From Capitulum mitella (taxonomy: Eukaryota > Arthropoda > Thecostraca > Pollicipedomorpha > Pollicipedidae): a stretch of DNA of 64,000 nt. Positions 10,888 to 23,105 of this stretch are shown piece after piece; within the stretch, counting starts at the first letter, position 1; the number at the start of each line of letters is the position of its first letter. The stretch covers positions 10,499,501-10,563,500 of the forward strand of contig CP099848.1 of NCBI GenBank assembly GCA_030062745.1, given 5' to 3'. The position numbers and the translations under genes were made by a program. A model generated the notes under the pieces. The model made no database searches, was not told the DNA's origin, and was given only the letters and a program-made list of their open reading frames with translations.

Positions 10888-13800
10888 ATGTTCGCTCTGC
10901 CGCCGCGGCAGCCGCGGCAGCGGATCGCACTCGGCTCGTCGGCGCGCCTCTCCCGGCTGCACCTGTCCGGCTCGCAGCTGGGCCTGAACGCGCTGCAGTG
11001 CGACGCCAGCGACGGCGTCATCTGCGGTCGCGCCGGCCTCCAGCGCCGGCTGCGGGGTGAGTGCCGGCCGGCGGCCGCCGCGCTCGGCTGTGGCCGACCC
11101 GGTCGCGGGCCGTCCGCACAGGACCGGACCCGACCTGACCATGTAGGCCATATAGGCCTGTGTGCCTGCCAGAGATCAGATCTCACCATGCCTCCCTACA
11201 GCTTATCTGATCCTAATTCACAGTCTGCCTACCCAGGATCTGATTTGGCTATGGACAGACATGTGCCAGGATGCCGATGGAATGCAGATTATCCTCGTTT
11301 TGCATCGGATTCTAAGGTTACGAGGGTAAATGTTGCATCATCTGGGCACCACTTTGCTCTGGAGGGTACGATATTTCCGAAATGACGTAGTCACCAGCCC
11401 AGGTCAGTGAGGGGTTGAATATCACATGGAGATAACCTGCATTTCATTGGGATCCAGGCACATGTCTGGCTATGGATCACAGTCTGCCTACCCAGGACCT
11501 GATCTGGTCATAGACCTGACCTGGCCCCAGGTCACACTGCCTACCCAGGATCTGATGTAGCTATCGGTCAGTCTGCCTACCCTGGATCTGATGTGACTGT
11601 GAACCACAGGCTGCCTGCTCATAGCCTGACCTAACCTCAGGCCAGTCTGCGTACCGAGAATCTGATTCGAACGTTGGGCACGGTCTGCTTCCCTTGGGTC
11701 TTGTCTGGCCATGGACCACAGTCCATCTGTTTTGGCTCGGAACAGGCTTTGGAGTACGGCCTTCTTCCTGTGACAGTGACCAGAGACTACGTTGTGTTCG
11801 AGTACTGGACCTGACCGCAGACAAAGTTTGTTTGGCCAGGATCGGGCGTGGCCTGGCCGGACCAGGTGGCCTGTCTCCCCGAGCTGAACCTTTCTTTAAT
11901 AGTCTAAATCTTCGCAGATGTCAGCAGTGACCCTGCGCAGTCTTCTCGTAGTTCTCCACAAACGTCTTACGAGGACTGACAGCGCGCGGCACGGTCCACA
12001 ATTGCATTTGCGAAGTACTGCCAGAGAATCAGGTTTATTATGAAATTACGACAAGTTGCAGTTTTTGCCATTTAAATGACTCGATTATAAATATAAGTAG
12101 TCTTTTCCGTCGAAGGGAAATATGACATGGGCAGGTACAAGTTTTGTTGGACATTCCCGTCAGATACTGTCGCTGTTTATGTAGCTTCTGAGTTAGTACG
12201 GTTTGGAGAAATGTTGCGGAATGCTGGTGTCTTAACTTAAATAAAATGTTGCGGAATGCTGGTGTCTTAACTTAAATAAATAAGAAACGAGGGACTCAGA
12301 GAACTTTTGGCACGAACTGCCTTGAACACATTGCAAGATACAAACGTATCCTGCAGTTATTTTATTGTTGCTTGGTCGCTAGGTTATACTGCAGCTGCAG
12401 CGACTCAGACAGAAAGTGGGATATTGTTGAATGGTAAATTGTCCAGCCGTAGGTGCAAAAGTCCGTAGGACAAATGGCTGCAGCCCTACGGACCGAAAAT
12501 TTTCTAAGATTAGCCTTATTGTGAATCATAAAAAGATTGCCTAACAACGATTAGCCGTATCAGCTTTAAAGGCATCCTTAGGCACGGCACTCCGACCAAT
12601 CCAGAAATGTGGAAAAGCAGATAAATAATGTTTCATGAATTTATGGATTATGGATGCACGCATTCTTAAGCTTTTGGATCGGTTCGCTTCACCGTCAAAG
12701 TGTGTGGCGCGCAAAAACGAGTTGTGAGGTTTTGGAAGACTAAGCCATCATTTTGTTAAACATAAAAGTGTTTTTATTTTTATTACGGTGAACCCCAAAA
12801 CATGAAAGTTTGTGCCTTATGAAAAAGGTACTACATTTCATTACGACAGAAAGCTTTGCTTCAGATTGCTTCGTTTGGTGGCGGCGATGCCGGATGTGGA
12901 CCCTGGCCCCTTTGTGTCGAGACGCTGACCCTTTCACTGATATAATCGAACCCCTTTACCGACTGAGCGAGGTCGGCCGGCGCGCGGCGCGTCTCAGTGC
13001 AGGGAGGCGACTGAAAACCCTGCGAATTACCTTGGAGACGGGTTCGTTGATAGTGGCATTTTGAGGAAGCTGTAGGGCGAATAGTTTAGACGCAACCATT
13101 CAAACTCATTACAGGGAAGCATTGCTATTTCTGAGTTTTAAATCATCTGAAACTTGCCAAATTTGTGCGGAAAAAGAGACAACACTCTGCCCAAAGAGAA
13201 TAACTCTTTACAACATGTGCCAGCTATATCCAGTTTTGAAGGCTTTTGCTACCATTTTTTATCGTTAAAAAATCATTAATGTTCTCATATGTACTGGAAC
13301 TGTGCATTTTGGTTTACAAGATACCAGGCAACACACACGACACGAGCGGCATAGGTGCCGAGAAGTTGCTGGGACCGTCAGTGCCGAGGCGCAGGGGCAC
13401 GATGCGTTCGTAGTCGCTTTTATTTATCGCGTGACTGTTTACCATTTTGTCTCCGGTAGACGTTCGTTCGTGCATTAGGGCTGAGGGGTGCACCGACTCC
13501 ATGGTCACATGGCGGCCATTTTCCTCGGTAGACGGCGACTCCGGAAGAGCAATGGCTGCTAAAAGCCCATGGCGGACGTTGCTCATTAGTTTCATGTACT
13601 GAATGCTTCATATCAGTAAGATGAAATCCAGAAGGAAATATCTGGCGTGCCATGTCTCAGATGTGATATAATGCGATACAGTGGTAATGCCAAAAGGAAA
13701 AATGCAGCAGAGCCGCGGCTAGAATTTGTCGCTCATCGTTGCGTGGATCTGTCACCCACCGTGGCTGCCGGATGGCCAGAATGTTAGACCTGTGGTCAAG

Positions 13801-16800
13801 GGGTCCGGCAGTGAGCCAACCGGCCCTGGCCGCGTCCCGTCTCCCCTGCCGGCGCCCGCTGACGGTCGGTGCGCCGCCGCCGCAGGTCAGAGCCGCAAGC
13901 TGAGTCTGCCCGTGATGAGCCGCACCGAGGCGGAGGGCATTGAGGTGGAGGCCGGCCTGGGCGAGCTCAGCCTCGCCGGGCACCAGGTGAGTCGGCCGAG
14001 GCGCTCGCGAGCCGGCCCCGTCCGGCGGCTGGCGGCGGCGGTGTCGCGTCCTCGGTGAGCCCCGCGGACGGTGGCGGGCTGGCATGTGCCTTCACTGCAA
14101 TGGAGTGTTGGAATACAGGAGGTTGAAACGTTGGGATTCGTTGGGCACACGGATTTCGCGATTGGAACTTACGTCCCACGTTTGGCTCGCGTTTTTTTTT
14201 AATATTTGTTCAGAGCAGATCGGTATTGAATCCATTTTGGACTCATTTTATACTGGGGTCTTCGTGGGCCTTTAGAGGAATGCTACCATTGGTTAGTCCA
14301 GGTTATCAGAGACAAAGTTTTTTCGAAGTCGAAGGTCGTATGTTGAGCTAAAGCTTTGTAGATACATGCAACACTCGTTTTAAGTTTACCTTTGGGTTCC
14401 TCCCATACCAGAGCAATAAATCAGTAGTTTTACAGAATGGCTTATATCTAGTTAGGCTGGCAGATAACTGACAACTTGAAGGAAGTAGCATTGCTGCCGG
14501 GCTAGCCCACCGCGCGCGTTTAGGGCGTACTCGTTTCAGGGCTCTTACGGCACGTTCTCCGTAGCTCTGGGTCTGATCCCAAACATCACAGCAAAATATC
14601 ACTGAATCAAAATAAAAAGGAATAACACACCCAAAAATGTTGGGATGCTGTACCATGTTTTCACATGAGCCTATCGGATTATTCAGATAAAAAGTCGAAT
14701 TTTTAGCGCTAGTCCCCCTCTCGTCCTTCTCTCGGTTTGTCGACTTTTTCGGGTGCGATTGTTCTGAGTTTTGGTCGTGGTTGTGTGTGTTGCTCTGTTT
14801 TGCGGTGACGATGGTTATGTGTAGTTCTCTGGTTTGTGACGGTCGTGTTGTGTCACATTCTGCGGTGTGTAACGGCCGTGGCTTTTCTAGTTGTCTGATT
14901 TGCTGCGGTTGTGGGTGCCTCCTCTCGTCGGATTTGTGACGGTCTCTGCCCTGTCTGGTTCTCCGGTTTCTGACGGTCGTGGTTCTGCTGTCACCCTGTT
15001 TGTGACGGTCGGGGTTCTGTCCTGTTTTCTGGTTTGAAGGCAATGGATATAGTATAGAAGAAAAAGGACATTAAATATCCTGGCAGCATCCTTGATAACA
15101 GGTAGAAATTCACGGTCCATATATATTATGTTTCTGGTATGATTATCAGAAATATCGCCGTTTTTAGGCGCACAAGGTACTTTATTGACAAAAGGCAGGT
15201 TGTCTTCCGTATAATGTTCACATCATTCCCGACCTTACTTAATGATGTCTCGTTTGCGGGTTAATTGTTCCCACCAGTGGGTTACATTACACCATTTTTA
15301 ACGGCGGTTCATTTGTACCCTCCTATAAGGTCAGAACCTATCTTCATATGCTACAGAATTTTTAAATGGACAGTTTTTGACAAATTTCAGATGCTTCTTA
15401 TTATGTACAAATGTTGGATTAATCAGCTGCCTGTGTCACCCAATGTCATATAGTGCATGAAAGATGGGAACGAGTACAATGCAAGGCAAACCCAGCATCA
15501 CTCAGCCTTTTGTAAACGAAAATTACAGATTTTACGACCTCGTGTTTTGGTCTGAAACATTGGGAAGGCGTAGTAGGTTCTCCTTTTCCATATATAACAT
15601 TGTTACATTATAACAAACCCATTATAACAAACGTTATATTATAATGTTTGTTAACATTATTTGTTACATATAATGTAACGTTATATTATGGCAACATTAT
15701 AACAAACCTAACTTCAAAGTACATAGTAAAGAAGAAAGTCAGTAGGGACTTTGTTGATTCATATGGTCAAAATTAGTCGCCTACTTCAGTGCTACATGAA
15801 TGGAAATCAGGTGTACTTCCTTGGTGTGTATATACCTAGATGGGTCGTGACATGTGTGTTAGGTTTGCTTGCATACATTTGTAAACAATTTTTACCCTTG
15901 GGTTTGCATATGTGTTACTGAGTATGTCTTCATATTTTGTATGTAAAGCAGGTATGCTATGCTTTTGAGTGTTTGCTTGTCTTTTGAGTTCCTGTATTTG
16001 TTTGTTGATGTGTTGTGTATGTGTCGAGTGCATGCCATTTGTATGTGTGTGTGTTTGTGTTTGGGAATACGGTTGTGCGTGCATGAGTTGTTTTGATAGG
16101 TATTATGGACGGTTCATTTTATTGCTGTTAGGCCATCACATCATTAGGCGGACTCTGGGGTGACCTGCGGGACAACAGGCCTAGTTTGTCTTGGTGGGCC
16201 TCCCTCAGTGGTCGGCCCGTCATAAAATTTGGTCAAACAGTGCCCCTACCCATCATCAGTAGGTATACGTTTCCCCTGTTCACACTAACCCCTGATGTAT
16301 TGCCTGTGGGGTCAGTGTAGTGGATGGTCACAGTCCTCTTTGTTGATAGTACTTTTCCTAGCTTTTTTTATTCAGTACAGAGTAATGCAACTAATCTCGT
16401 TGCATTTATTTTGTTTTTCCTTCCCTCGTTAGGAGGGAGTGTTACGACTTGCCTGTTTCCCTTTGCAGTTTGTGGTTTGTTGCATTGGGAATTAACGTAA
16501 GGTGCTTTGCTTTATGTTGGGTCGAGGTGGGAGCACTCCTGTTCACCTGGTTGTAGGCGGTGGGTGTTGAAAGAAATGTGGCAGGTTCTGTTGTGCCATA
16601 TCTGGTTTCCTGATTTGTGAATTCCAAGGCTCTGACCTGTTGGCTGGTTTGTGACGGCCTTAGTTCTGTTCTGTTGTCTGATTTGTGACGGTCTGTGCCC
16701 TGTCTGGTTCCTTGGTTTGTGGCGACCTCAGTTCTGTCCTGTTGCTTAATTTGTGGCATTCTTTGCCCTGTGAAGTTTCGTGGTTTGTGACTGCCGTGGT

Positions 16801-19800
16801 TCTGTCCTGTTCGATTTGTGACGGTCTCTGCCCAATGTAATTCTCTGATTTGTGACGGCCAAGGTTCTGTCTTGCTGTCTGGTTTGTAACAGCCGTGTTA
16901 CTATCCTGGTGTATGGCTTGTGGCGGTTGTGTTACTGTCCTGTTCAATGGCTTGTGGCGGCCGTCTCTCCTGCTGTCTGGTTTGTGACGTCCCTGTTACT
17001 GTTTTGTTGTCTGTTTTGTGACGCCCTCTGCCCTGTCGTCGGACAGGAGGGACCGGCCCGCTTCTCGATCGGCTCGCCGATGAACTTCCGCCGCCGGTCT
17101 CCGCCGTCGGCCGCCGCCGCCGAAGCCAGAGCACAGCCAGACGAGGTGCTGCGGCTGGAGGTGGAGGCCTCGGAGCAGGTCCCCGCGCCTGAGGCCGCTC
17201 ACCAACTGGCCTCCTCATCAGGGGCGGCTGACAAGCGGACCGCCTCGTCTGGTCACCTGGCCTGTGACGAACCGGCCGCCTCGTCTGGGCTCTCCTGCGA
17301 GCATGCGGTGACGTCAGAGACGTCCGCAGAGGGTGCGGCCGGCTGCGCGGCCTCCGAGGAGCCGGCCGGCGCCGCCGCTCCGGCCGGAGACGACTCGGGG
17401 ACGTGCGCGGCCGGCGGTGATCCGGAGCCGGGGAGAGGGGCAGCTGCTGCCGGAGGAGAGGACCCCGCCGGCGTTACCTCAGCCCAGGACTCAGCTGGCC
17501 TGAACCGGAACAAGGTGTTCGCCGGCAATTTGCCGTTCAGTGTACGTATGGTGGGGCAGTCGTGCTGAGGTGCGCACGTTTGGAACTGCTGAGATGCCGC
17601 ACGTTGCTGTTTTTACAGATGAGATTCTGCGCATTTTTGATGTATTCAAGTGAATCGTCATTGTAGCGTTACAGGACATAATAGGTCAATCGATGTGAGG
17701 ATTTTGCGCTGCATCTTTGCTATACCATGCCGTCGTTGTTTGTTTGGCTTTATGGTTGCGCTTTTGTGCATTGTTTTCCCCAGTTGTTTTCATGACTGGG
17801 ATGTGGAACCGTGTTTTGATAGATGGCAGCGATGTCCAGATCGAGTTGACGTGTTTCTCTGAACCGAATTTGTCATGTTGAATTCAATTTTGTTGCAGGC
17901 ATAGTCCATGGATTCCTTTCAGGTATGGCTAAGTGACTCCTTCTAAGCACTAACACTTATGTTGCAGGCCTCCAAGTCAAGAATATGGGACCTGTTTGAA
18001 CAGTTTGGGAAAGTAACTAATGTACACCTAGTGAAAAATCCCACTAATGGAAAATCCAGAGGCTTCGGATTTATCACCTTCAAAGACGAGGCCAGTGCTA
18101 AAAAGTAGGCATCTTTCCGTTTGTACTCCGTTGCCGACCGTTCCCATATGCATTGCATGACGCCCAGTCACAGCCTTGTGATCAAGAGTGCCTGGCATGA
18201 ATAGCAGTGGAGGTCGTTGTTGCCGGCACTGGTCGCCGGGAGAGTCGAGTCGAGCATGTCGCTGTGCAAATGTCGCCGGCTGGCTGCCGACCCCCGCCGC
18301 CCCCTCCTGACACCGCCACGCTCTCTTGCAGCGCGCTGGCCGCCGACGGCAGCCGCTGCCTGTACATAAACAAGCGTCAGGTGCGCGTGTCGCCGGCCGA
18401 GCCGCGCGCCGCCGCCGGCCCGCCGCGCGACGGCCGCCGGCGGCGGACGCGCGGCGCCGCCCCGGCCGGCCCCTGCCACGTGGACCGCCTGCCCGCCGAG
18501 CTGCTGCACCACGTGTTCTCGTTCCTGAGCGTGCGCCAGCTGGTGATGATGCTGCGAGGTGGGTGCCGATCGCCGGCGGCGCGTGCGGACCGGCGTCTCG
18601 TCTGCCGTCTGGTCATTCCAACGGGACGGCCGGTACTGGGGTCAGAATGTGGGAGAGTTCAGCTCATCCTGCCGTACCGCCATGCTGGTCCGGTTTGATT
18701 GGTTTATGGGCGTACCGTCGCTGTACTAAGCCTGATGTTCTGTTTAGGCAGCATATCGTCTCTGTCCTGAGCCTGCTGCTCTGTGTCGGCAGTATATCGT
18801 GTCTGTCCTAAGCCTGATGCTCTGTTTAGGCAGCATATCGTCTCTGTCCTGAGCCTGCTGCTCTGTGTCGGCAGTATATCGTGTCTGTCCTAAGCCTGAT
18901 GCTCTGTGTCGGCAGTATGTCGTGTCTGTCCTGAGCCTGCTGCTCTGTGTCGGCAGCATATCGTCTCTGTCCTGAGCCTGATGCTCTGTGTCGGCAGTAT
19001 ATCGTGTCTGTTCTGAGCCTGATGCTCTGTGTCGGCAGTATATCGTGTCTGTTCTGAGCCTGCTGCTCTGTGTCGGTAGTATATCGTGTCTGTCCTGAGC
19101 CTGCTGCTCTGTGTCGGCAGTATATCGTGTCTGTTCTGAGCCTGCTGCTCTGTGTCGGCAGTATATCGTGTCTGTTCTGAGCCTGATGCTCTGTGTCGGC
19201 AGTGTATCGTGTCTGTTCTGAGCCTGATGCTCTGTGTCGGCAGTGTATCGTGTCTGTCCTGAGCCTGCTGCTCTGTGTCGGCAGTGTATCGTGTCTGTCC
19301 TGAGCCTGCTGCTCTGTGTCGGCAGTGTATCGTGTCTGTACTGAGCCTGCTGCTCTGTGTCGGCAGTATATCGTGTCTGTCCTGAGCCTGCTGCTCTGTG
19401 CTGGCAGTATATCTTGTCTGTACTGAGCCTGATGCTCTGTGTCGGCAGTGTATCGTGTCTGTCCTGAGCCTGCTGCTCTGTGTCGGCAGTATATCGTGTC
19501 TGTTCTGAGCCTGATGCTCTGTGTCGGCAGTGTATCGTGTCTGTCCTGAGCCTGCTGCTCTGTGTCGGCAGTATGTCGTCTCTGTCCTGAGCCTGCTGCT
19601 CTCTGTCGGCAGTGTGCCGCCGCTGGAGGACGGCCGCCCGGAGCCTGCTGAGCCGTCACCGCGAGCTGGACCTGCTCGAATACCTGCCGCCGTCGACCGG
19701 CGCCCGGCTGACCGACGGCGTCTTGCGTCAGCTGCTGATCGTGATGCCCGGCCTGCGCGTCCTCCGCACCGGCGGACAGGCGCGCTTCTGCACCTGGAAG

Positions 19801-22308
19801 GCGCTTGACATTGTCGGTGAGTGGCCGCCGCTGAGCGCCGCCGTCCGGCCGACTGATCGTTCCGCTGTGGGAGGAAACTCAGCGTCAGTCGCAGCCTTGG
19901 GAAGACTGGCAGCTAGCTGTCCGCTTGGTAGCACGTGTAGCGGGGCTGAGGAGGACGTAGGCTGCCTGGTGACACGCGCGTGCCGTTTCAGCCAAACACT
20001 GCCGCAACCTGGAGGAGATTGACCTGGACGGCTTCTGCATCAACGAGGAATCGCTGAAGAAGCTGTGCATCAACTGTCCCCAGCTGCGGGAGGTCATGCT
20101 GCCCAGTCAGTACCACTTTAGCGAGTCGAGCGTGTGGGTGCTGCTGCGCCACCTGCCATGCCTGCGCTCGCTCAACCTTAAAGGGAGCTCGCGCGTCACC
20201 GGCAAGTGTTTCTCCCTGCTGCCCGCCTCACTGCGGCGGCTCTCGCTGGCGGGCTGCGGCGGTCTGCGCTCGGAGAACCTGCGCCAGGTGGCGCGCTGCG
20301 CCCAGCTGCGCGAACTGGACGTTTCCAACGTGCCGTCCATGGAGGAGGCCGACCTGGCGCTGGCGCTGGCCGGCTGCACCCAGCTGGAGAGGCTGGCGCT
20401 GCGCCGGCAGCCGCTGGCGCCGGAGCGCTGCCTGCCGCCGGCCGGCCTCCCCGCGCTGCGCCACCTGGACGTCGATTTCTGCGAGAATGTCACCGACGCC
20501 ACGCTGCGGCAGCTCTTCCAACAGCTGCCGGAGCTGGAGGAGCTCAACATCCAGGGTGGGTACCTTTTCGGCCGCACAGGCTGCGTGGGACGTTCGCTGT
20601 TGCAAAGCAACTGTGTTAAGACGATAATTTCGCGTACGTTTGCGGGCTGTTTCCTTTGTTGTATGTTGTGTGGTCCGTTGCCTTCAGCAGTTGTGTCGGA
20701 ACTTCCGAAGTCTAAGCTGTCTTTGTGTCTGAGTTATATGTGTCCACGCGGTGCTCGATCCTCAGACTGCTGGTGTCGGTTCTGTCCGTACCTGCCTGTC
20801 GGACGTCCGTGAAACTCTGCGCCGACTGTTCTGTCCGTGCCTGCTCCAGGCTGCCTCTCGGTGACGGAGGCGGGCCTGGCCTGGCTGGGCCGCTACAAGC
20901 GGCTGCGCGTGCTCAACCTGAGCTACCTGCGCTGCGTGTCGGACGCCGTACTGGATGGCCTGCACAGCTCCCCGCTGGAGCAGCTGATGCTGGCCCAGGG
21001 ATACCACGATCCCAGCACCTTCACCCTACCGGCGGTCGCCCGGTCAGTGACGTCATCTGACAGTCTGTCGCTCGGCTGGGAGGTGGAGTGTGACGTTTCT
21101 GTCGGAATGTCTTTCCTGCGTGTGCTCCGCAGCAGTGGTTTCCCAAGACAGTAGTCTGAAGGCTACTGTCGTGCTGTATTTCGGGCCTCTGTCTCAGTGA
21201 AGTATTTGCCGGTCATTACGGTACATCGTTGGACCAGCGTTTCGTCCCGGCCTGTCTTAGCCGCCGCGACGGCTCGCTCGGCTGTTGCGCGGTGATGACG
21301 TAAGGTGACGTGCTCCTTTGCTCTCGTGTTGTCCTCCCCGTCTGATCGGTAGTGATTTACCCTGGTGTGGTGTGCCCCTGGTTTTCAGTGTCAATCCTCT
21401 CTTTTTGTCCATGGCCGCTCTGCCAGAATGTGGTCTGTTCCTTGGTATCAGTGTTGGTTCCCCTGTTTGACCAGGGCTTGTCTGTTGCAGTGTGGTGTGG
21501 TCTTGGGCTCACTGTCGGTCCTCCCTGTGTGACCAGCGTTGCTCTGCTGCAGTGTGGTGCTCGGCTGCTCCTCGCTGACGCTTCTGGACCTGAGCGCCGT
21601 GGAGAACCTGACAGCCAGCCTGGTGGAGGACCTGGCCAGCCAGCTGCCGGCCGAGCGGGCCGTGGTCATCAATGTCGGCGGTTGGTGCACCCGGCGCACG
21701 GCGACGACGCGCGGCCTGACCGCGGCCTAGTGTGACGTCGACTGTCACTGTGTCCTGCTCAACACCACCGAGTTGGCGGAGCACACGCCCTGCTGTGACG
21801 GCTGTGACGGATCAGACGGCCACTCCTGTGCTGGCTGCGACAGGGCTAACGCTCCGCTCGGTGTGACTGAACCTGCACCCTGTTCTGCGAGGTGTGACTG
21901 GGCCTTTGCTGCGTGCTGCTGGGTGTGACGGACCGTAACTGTGTTCGTGACGGGTGACGCCGACTCTCCACTCTGCGCGGTGTGGTAATCTGAGTCTCCA
22001 GTCTGCTGACACTGCTGTCAGTGACGAGGGTTTGTGCTCTGTCGGCAGGCACGGACCTGGAGGGGATGTCGCCTGCCCCGGACGGCCCGCTGCGCCTGCA
22101 GGACACCAATACTGTGCCGCTGCACATGCGTGGCATGGACGAACTGCTGTGGGGAGGAGACTACGACGACGACGACGACTACGACTTCTCCGATGATTAC
22201 TCCGATGATAATTACCCCTACTTTTCCGATGATGATCCTTACAGTTGTCATTTTCGTATGGACGATGATGAACAATCCGACGACTATGACCGGTTCGAGC
22301 TGATGTGA
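10888..22308 (+). CDS. RRM + F-box + leucine-rich repeat protein with acidic tail
   Basis: Ten coding exons join with matching phases: 10888-11056, 13886-13986, 17047-17541, 17968-18104, 18332-18558, 19613-19816, 19992-20555, 20850-21042, 21553-21680 and 22049-22308, giving about 825 aa. Residues 1-244 are low-complexity and Ala/Ser/Glu-rich. An RRM follows (about 245-321) with RNP2 VFAGNL and RNP1 RGFGFITF, split by two introns. A basic linker leads to an F-box (about 351-392; LPAELLHHVFSFL ... VCRRW), then about ten Cys-type LRRs (395-735) with LxxLxL cores. The tail (about 780-825) is almost all Asp/Ser/Tyr. F-box/LRR proteins recruit substrates to SKP1-CUL1 ubiquitin ligases, so the RRM suggests an RNA-linked or RNP target. 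RRM-F-box proteins annotated after C. elegans EEED8.10 come to mind, from memory only. The last donor (GTTGGT) is weak: read-through would end at 21730 without the acidic tail. The start is the first ATG after the 10866 acceptor. Confidence 0.85.
11160..11760. repeat. Degenerate minisatellite in intron 1 of the RRM/F-box/LRR gene
   Basis: Diverged units of about 40 bp centred on CAGTCTGCCTACCCAGGATC are repeated through the segment. Unlike most intronic arrays in this window, it sits in the 5' part of its intron. Confidence 0.65.
12209..12280. repeat. Perfect 35-bp tandem duplication
   Basis: The unit starting AAATGTTGCGGAATGCTGG occurs twice back to back, at 12209 and 12244, with no visible differences. 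The duplication is therefore recent. Confidence 0.9.
14770..15040. repeat. Minisatellite in intron 2, same unit as 16620-17046
   Basis: Degenerate units of about 35 bp containing TTTGTGACGGTC and TCTGCCCTGTCTGG. The same unit makes up the array at the 3' end of this intron about 1.6 kb downstream, so one array seeded or split from the other. Confidence 0.65.
15595..15715. repeat. AT-rich imperfect palindromes
   Basis: Overlapping inverted repeats of ATTATAACAAAC / GTTTGTTAT type, with cores such as ACAAACGTTATATTATAATG. They could form cruciforms or hairpins. This may be the core of a small MITE. Confidence 0.55.
16620..17046. repeat. Minisatellite ending at the exon 3 acceptor
   Basis: About twelve diverged units (TTTGTGACGGTCTCTGCCCTGT) run without a break into the splice acceptor. 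The last unit, TTTGTGACGCCCTCTGCCCTG, supplies the pyrimidine tract immediately before CGGACAG|GAGGG at 17046/17047. Confidence 0.75.
18731..19612. repeat. 41-bp minisatellite built on a splice acceptor (intron 5)
   Basis: The unit is 41 bp and contains GCTCTGTGTCGGCAGT. The first GGCAG boundary is at 18751 and the true acceptor of exon 6 is at 19612. The distance is 861 bp, exactly 21 units with no net indel. The last unit carries the functional acceptor CTCTCTGTCGGCAG|TGTGCC. Most upstream units keep the pyrimidine-rich CTCTGTGTCGGCAG. The array also creates a long open frame on the minus strand, which is not coding. Confidence 0.9.
20556..20849. repeat. Intron 7 with duplicated acceptor segment
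   Basis: GTTCTGTCCGTACCTGCC (about 20778) is repeated as GTTCTGTCCGTGCCTGCTCCAG (about 20828) directly before exon 8. The two copies are about 50 bp apart; only the second ends in CAG. Confidence 0.5.
21380..21552. repeat. Repeated acceptor-like units before exon 9 (intron 8)
   Basis: CAG|TGT boundaries occur at about 21388, 21451, 21490 and at the real site 21552/21553. The 21490 copy matches not only the acceptor (TTGTCTGTTGCAG) but also the first exon bases (TGTGGTG). The units are diverged and of unequal length (63, 39 and 62 bp). Confidence 0.65.
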
Positions 22309-22644
22309 AGGGACTCGTTTTTCAGCACCGGCCTGTAGTGTGCGGATCGTGCTCTGGCATAGTGTGCAGGCAAAAGGCCTGGATGCGGGTGCAGTGCAGA
22401 ATTGGACCGTCGGCTGGTATTCAGCGCTTGTGTGTGCGTTGCCTGCGGCATTCAAGAAGTGTCTATTTGTTTTTTTGCCTTTGAATGTGGCTGTTTGTAA
22501 CTGTTTTGCTGATACTGCTTCGCGAGGCTCATTGTGATGCGGAGATCAATCTCTTGGCCAAAGAGGTCGTCACAAGGAATGTTCCAAGACCGTGGCGGAC
22601 TACGGACATGGTACACCTGGCCACGTCACTGGTCTAACGGGCGG

Positions 22645-22815
22645 CTTGCATTGGTGCAGTGGCCCGGACCGGGCGGCGTACTCAGGTGCACTGGCTCTTG
22701 ACGGGCAGAGCGCAATGGTGCAGTGGCTCTGGACCGGCAGCCCACAGTGGTGCAGTGGCTCTGGACGGGCGGGGTACAGCGGCGTAGGACTCGGTAGATG
22801 TGTGACGTGCAGTGG
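22645..22815. repeat. Minisatellite, unit about 35 bp
   Basis: Repeats of GGTGCAGTGGCTCTGGACGG with variation, at least four units, in the 3' flank or 3' UTR of the RRM/F-box/LRR gene. Confidence 0.7.
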
Positions 22816-23099
22816 CGCAGGAGCTTCGCGTGAGGAGCCGTGGCACTCTGCGGGTTATCGGTGGCGCCGCCGGCCGCGGGGCGCCTGTTTTGGCTGGCTG
22901 CTTCGTCTTTCGTCTCGGAGTCTTGTTCGGTTGTCGCCGTGTGTTTGCCTCGCGGACAGTGTGTCCCAGCGTGGAGCGGGGTATACCCGCGCTGGCCGTA
23001 GTCTTGGGTCGCCCCGGTGTGAGTCTGTGTGGCCAGTTCGCTGTTCTGGGAGGACATGGGATGGTTGGCACCACCGGATACGGTGCTCGTGGGACAGCT

Positions 23100-23105
23100 A
23101 ATAAA
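23100..23105 (+). terminator. Possible polyadenylation signal
   Basis: AATAAA lies about 790 bp after the stop at 22308 on the coding strand. No nearer plain AATAAA was noticed. Use is inferred; no GT-rich downstream element was established. Confidence 0.3.

Noticed and set aside
14348..15043. 231-codon minus-strand open frame
   Set aside because: Half of it is the intronic TTTGTGACGGTC array; no domain and no splice support.
18826..19659. 277-codon minus-strand open frame
   Set aside because: It is the 41-bp minisatellite read in translation; the repeated Gln/Asp/Arg/His peptide is a by-product of a stop-free repeat.
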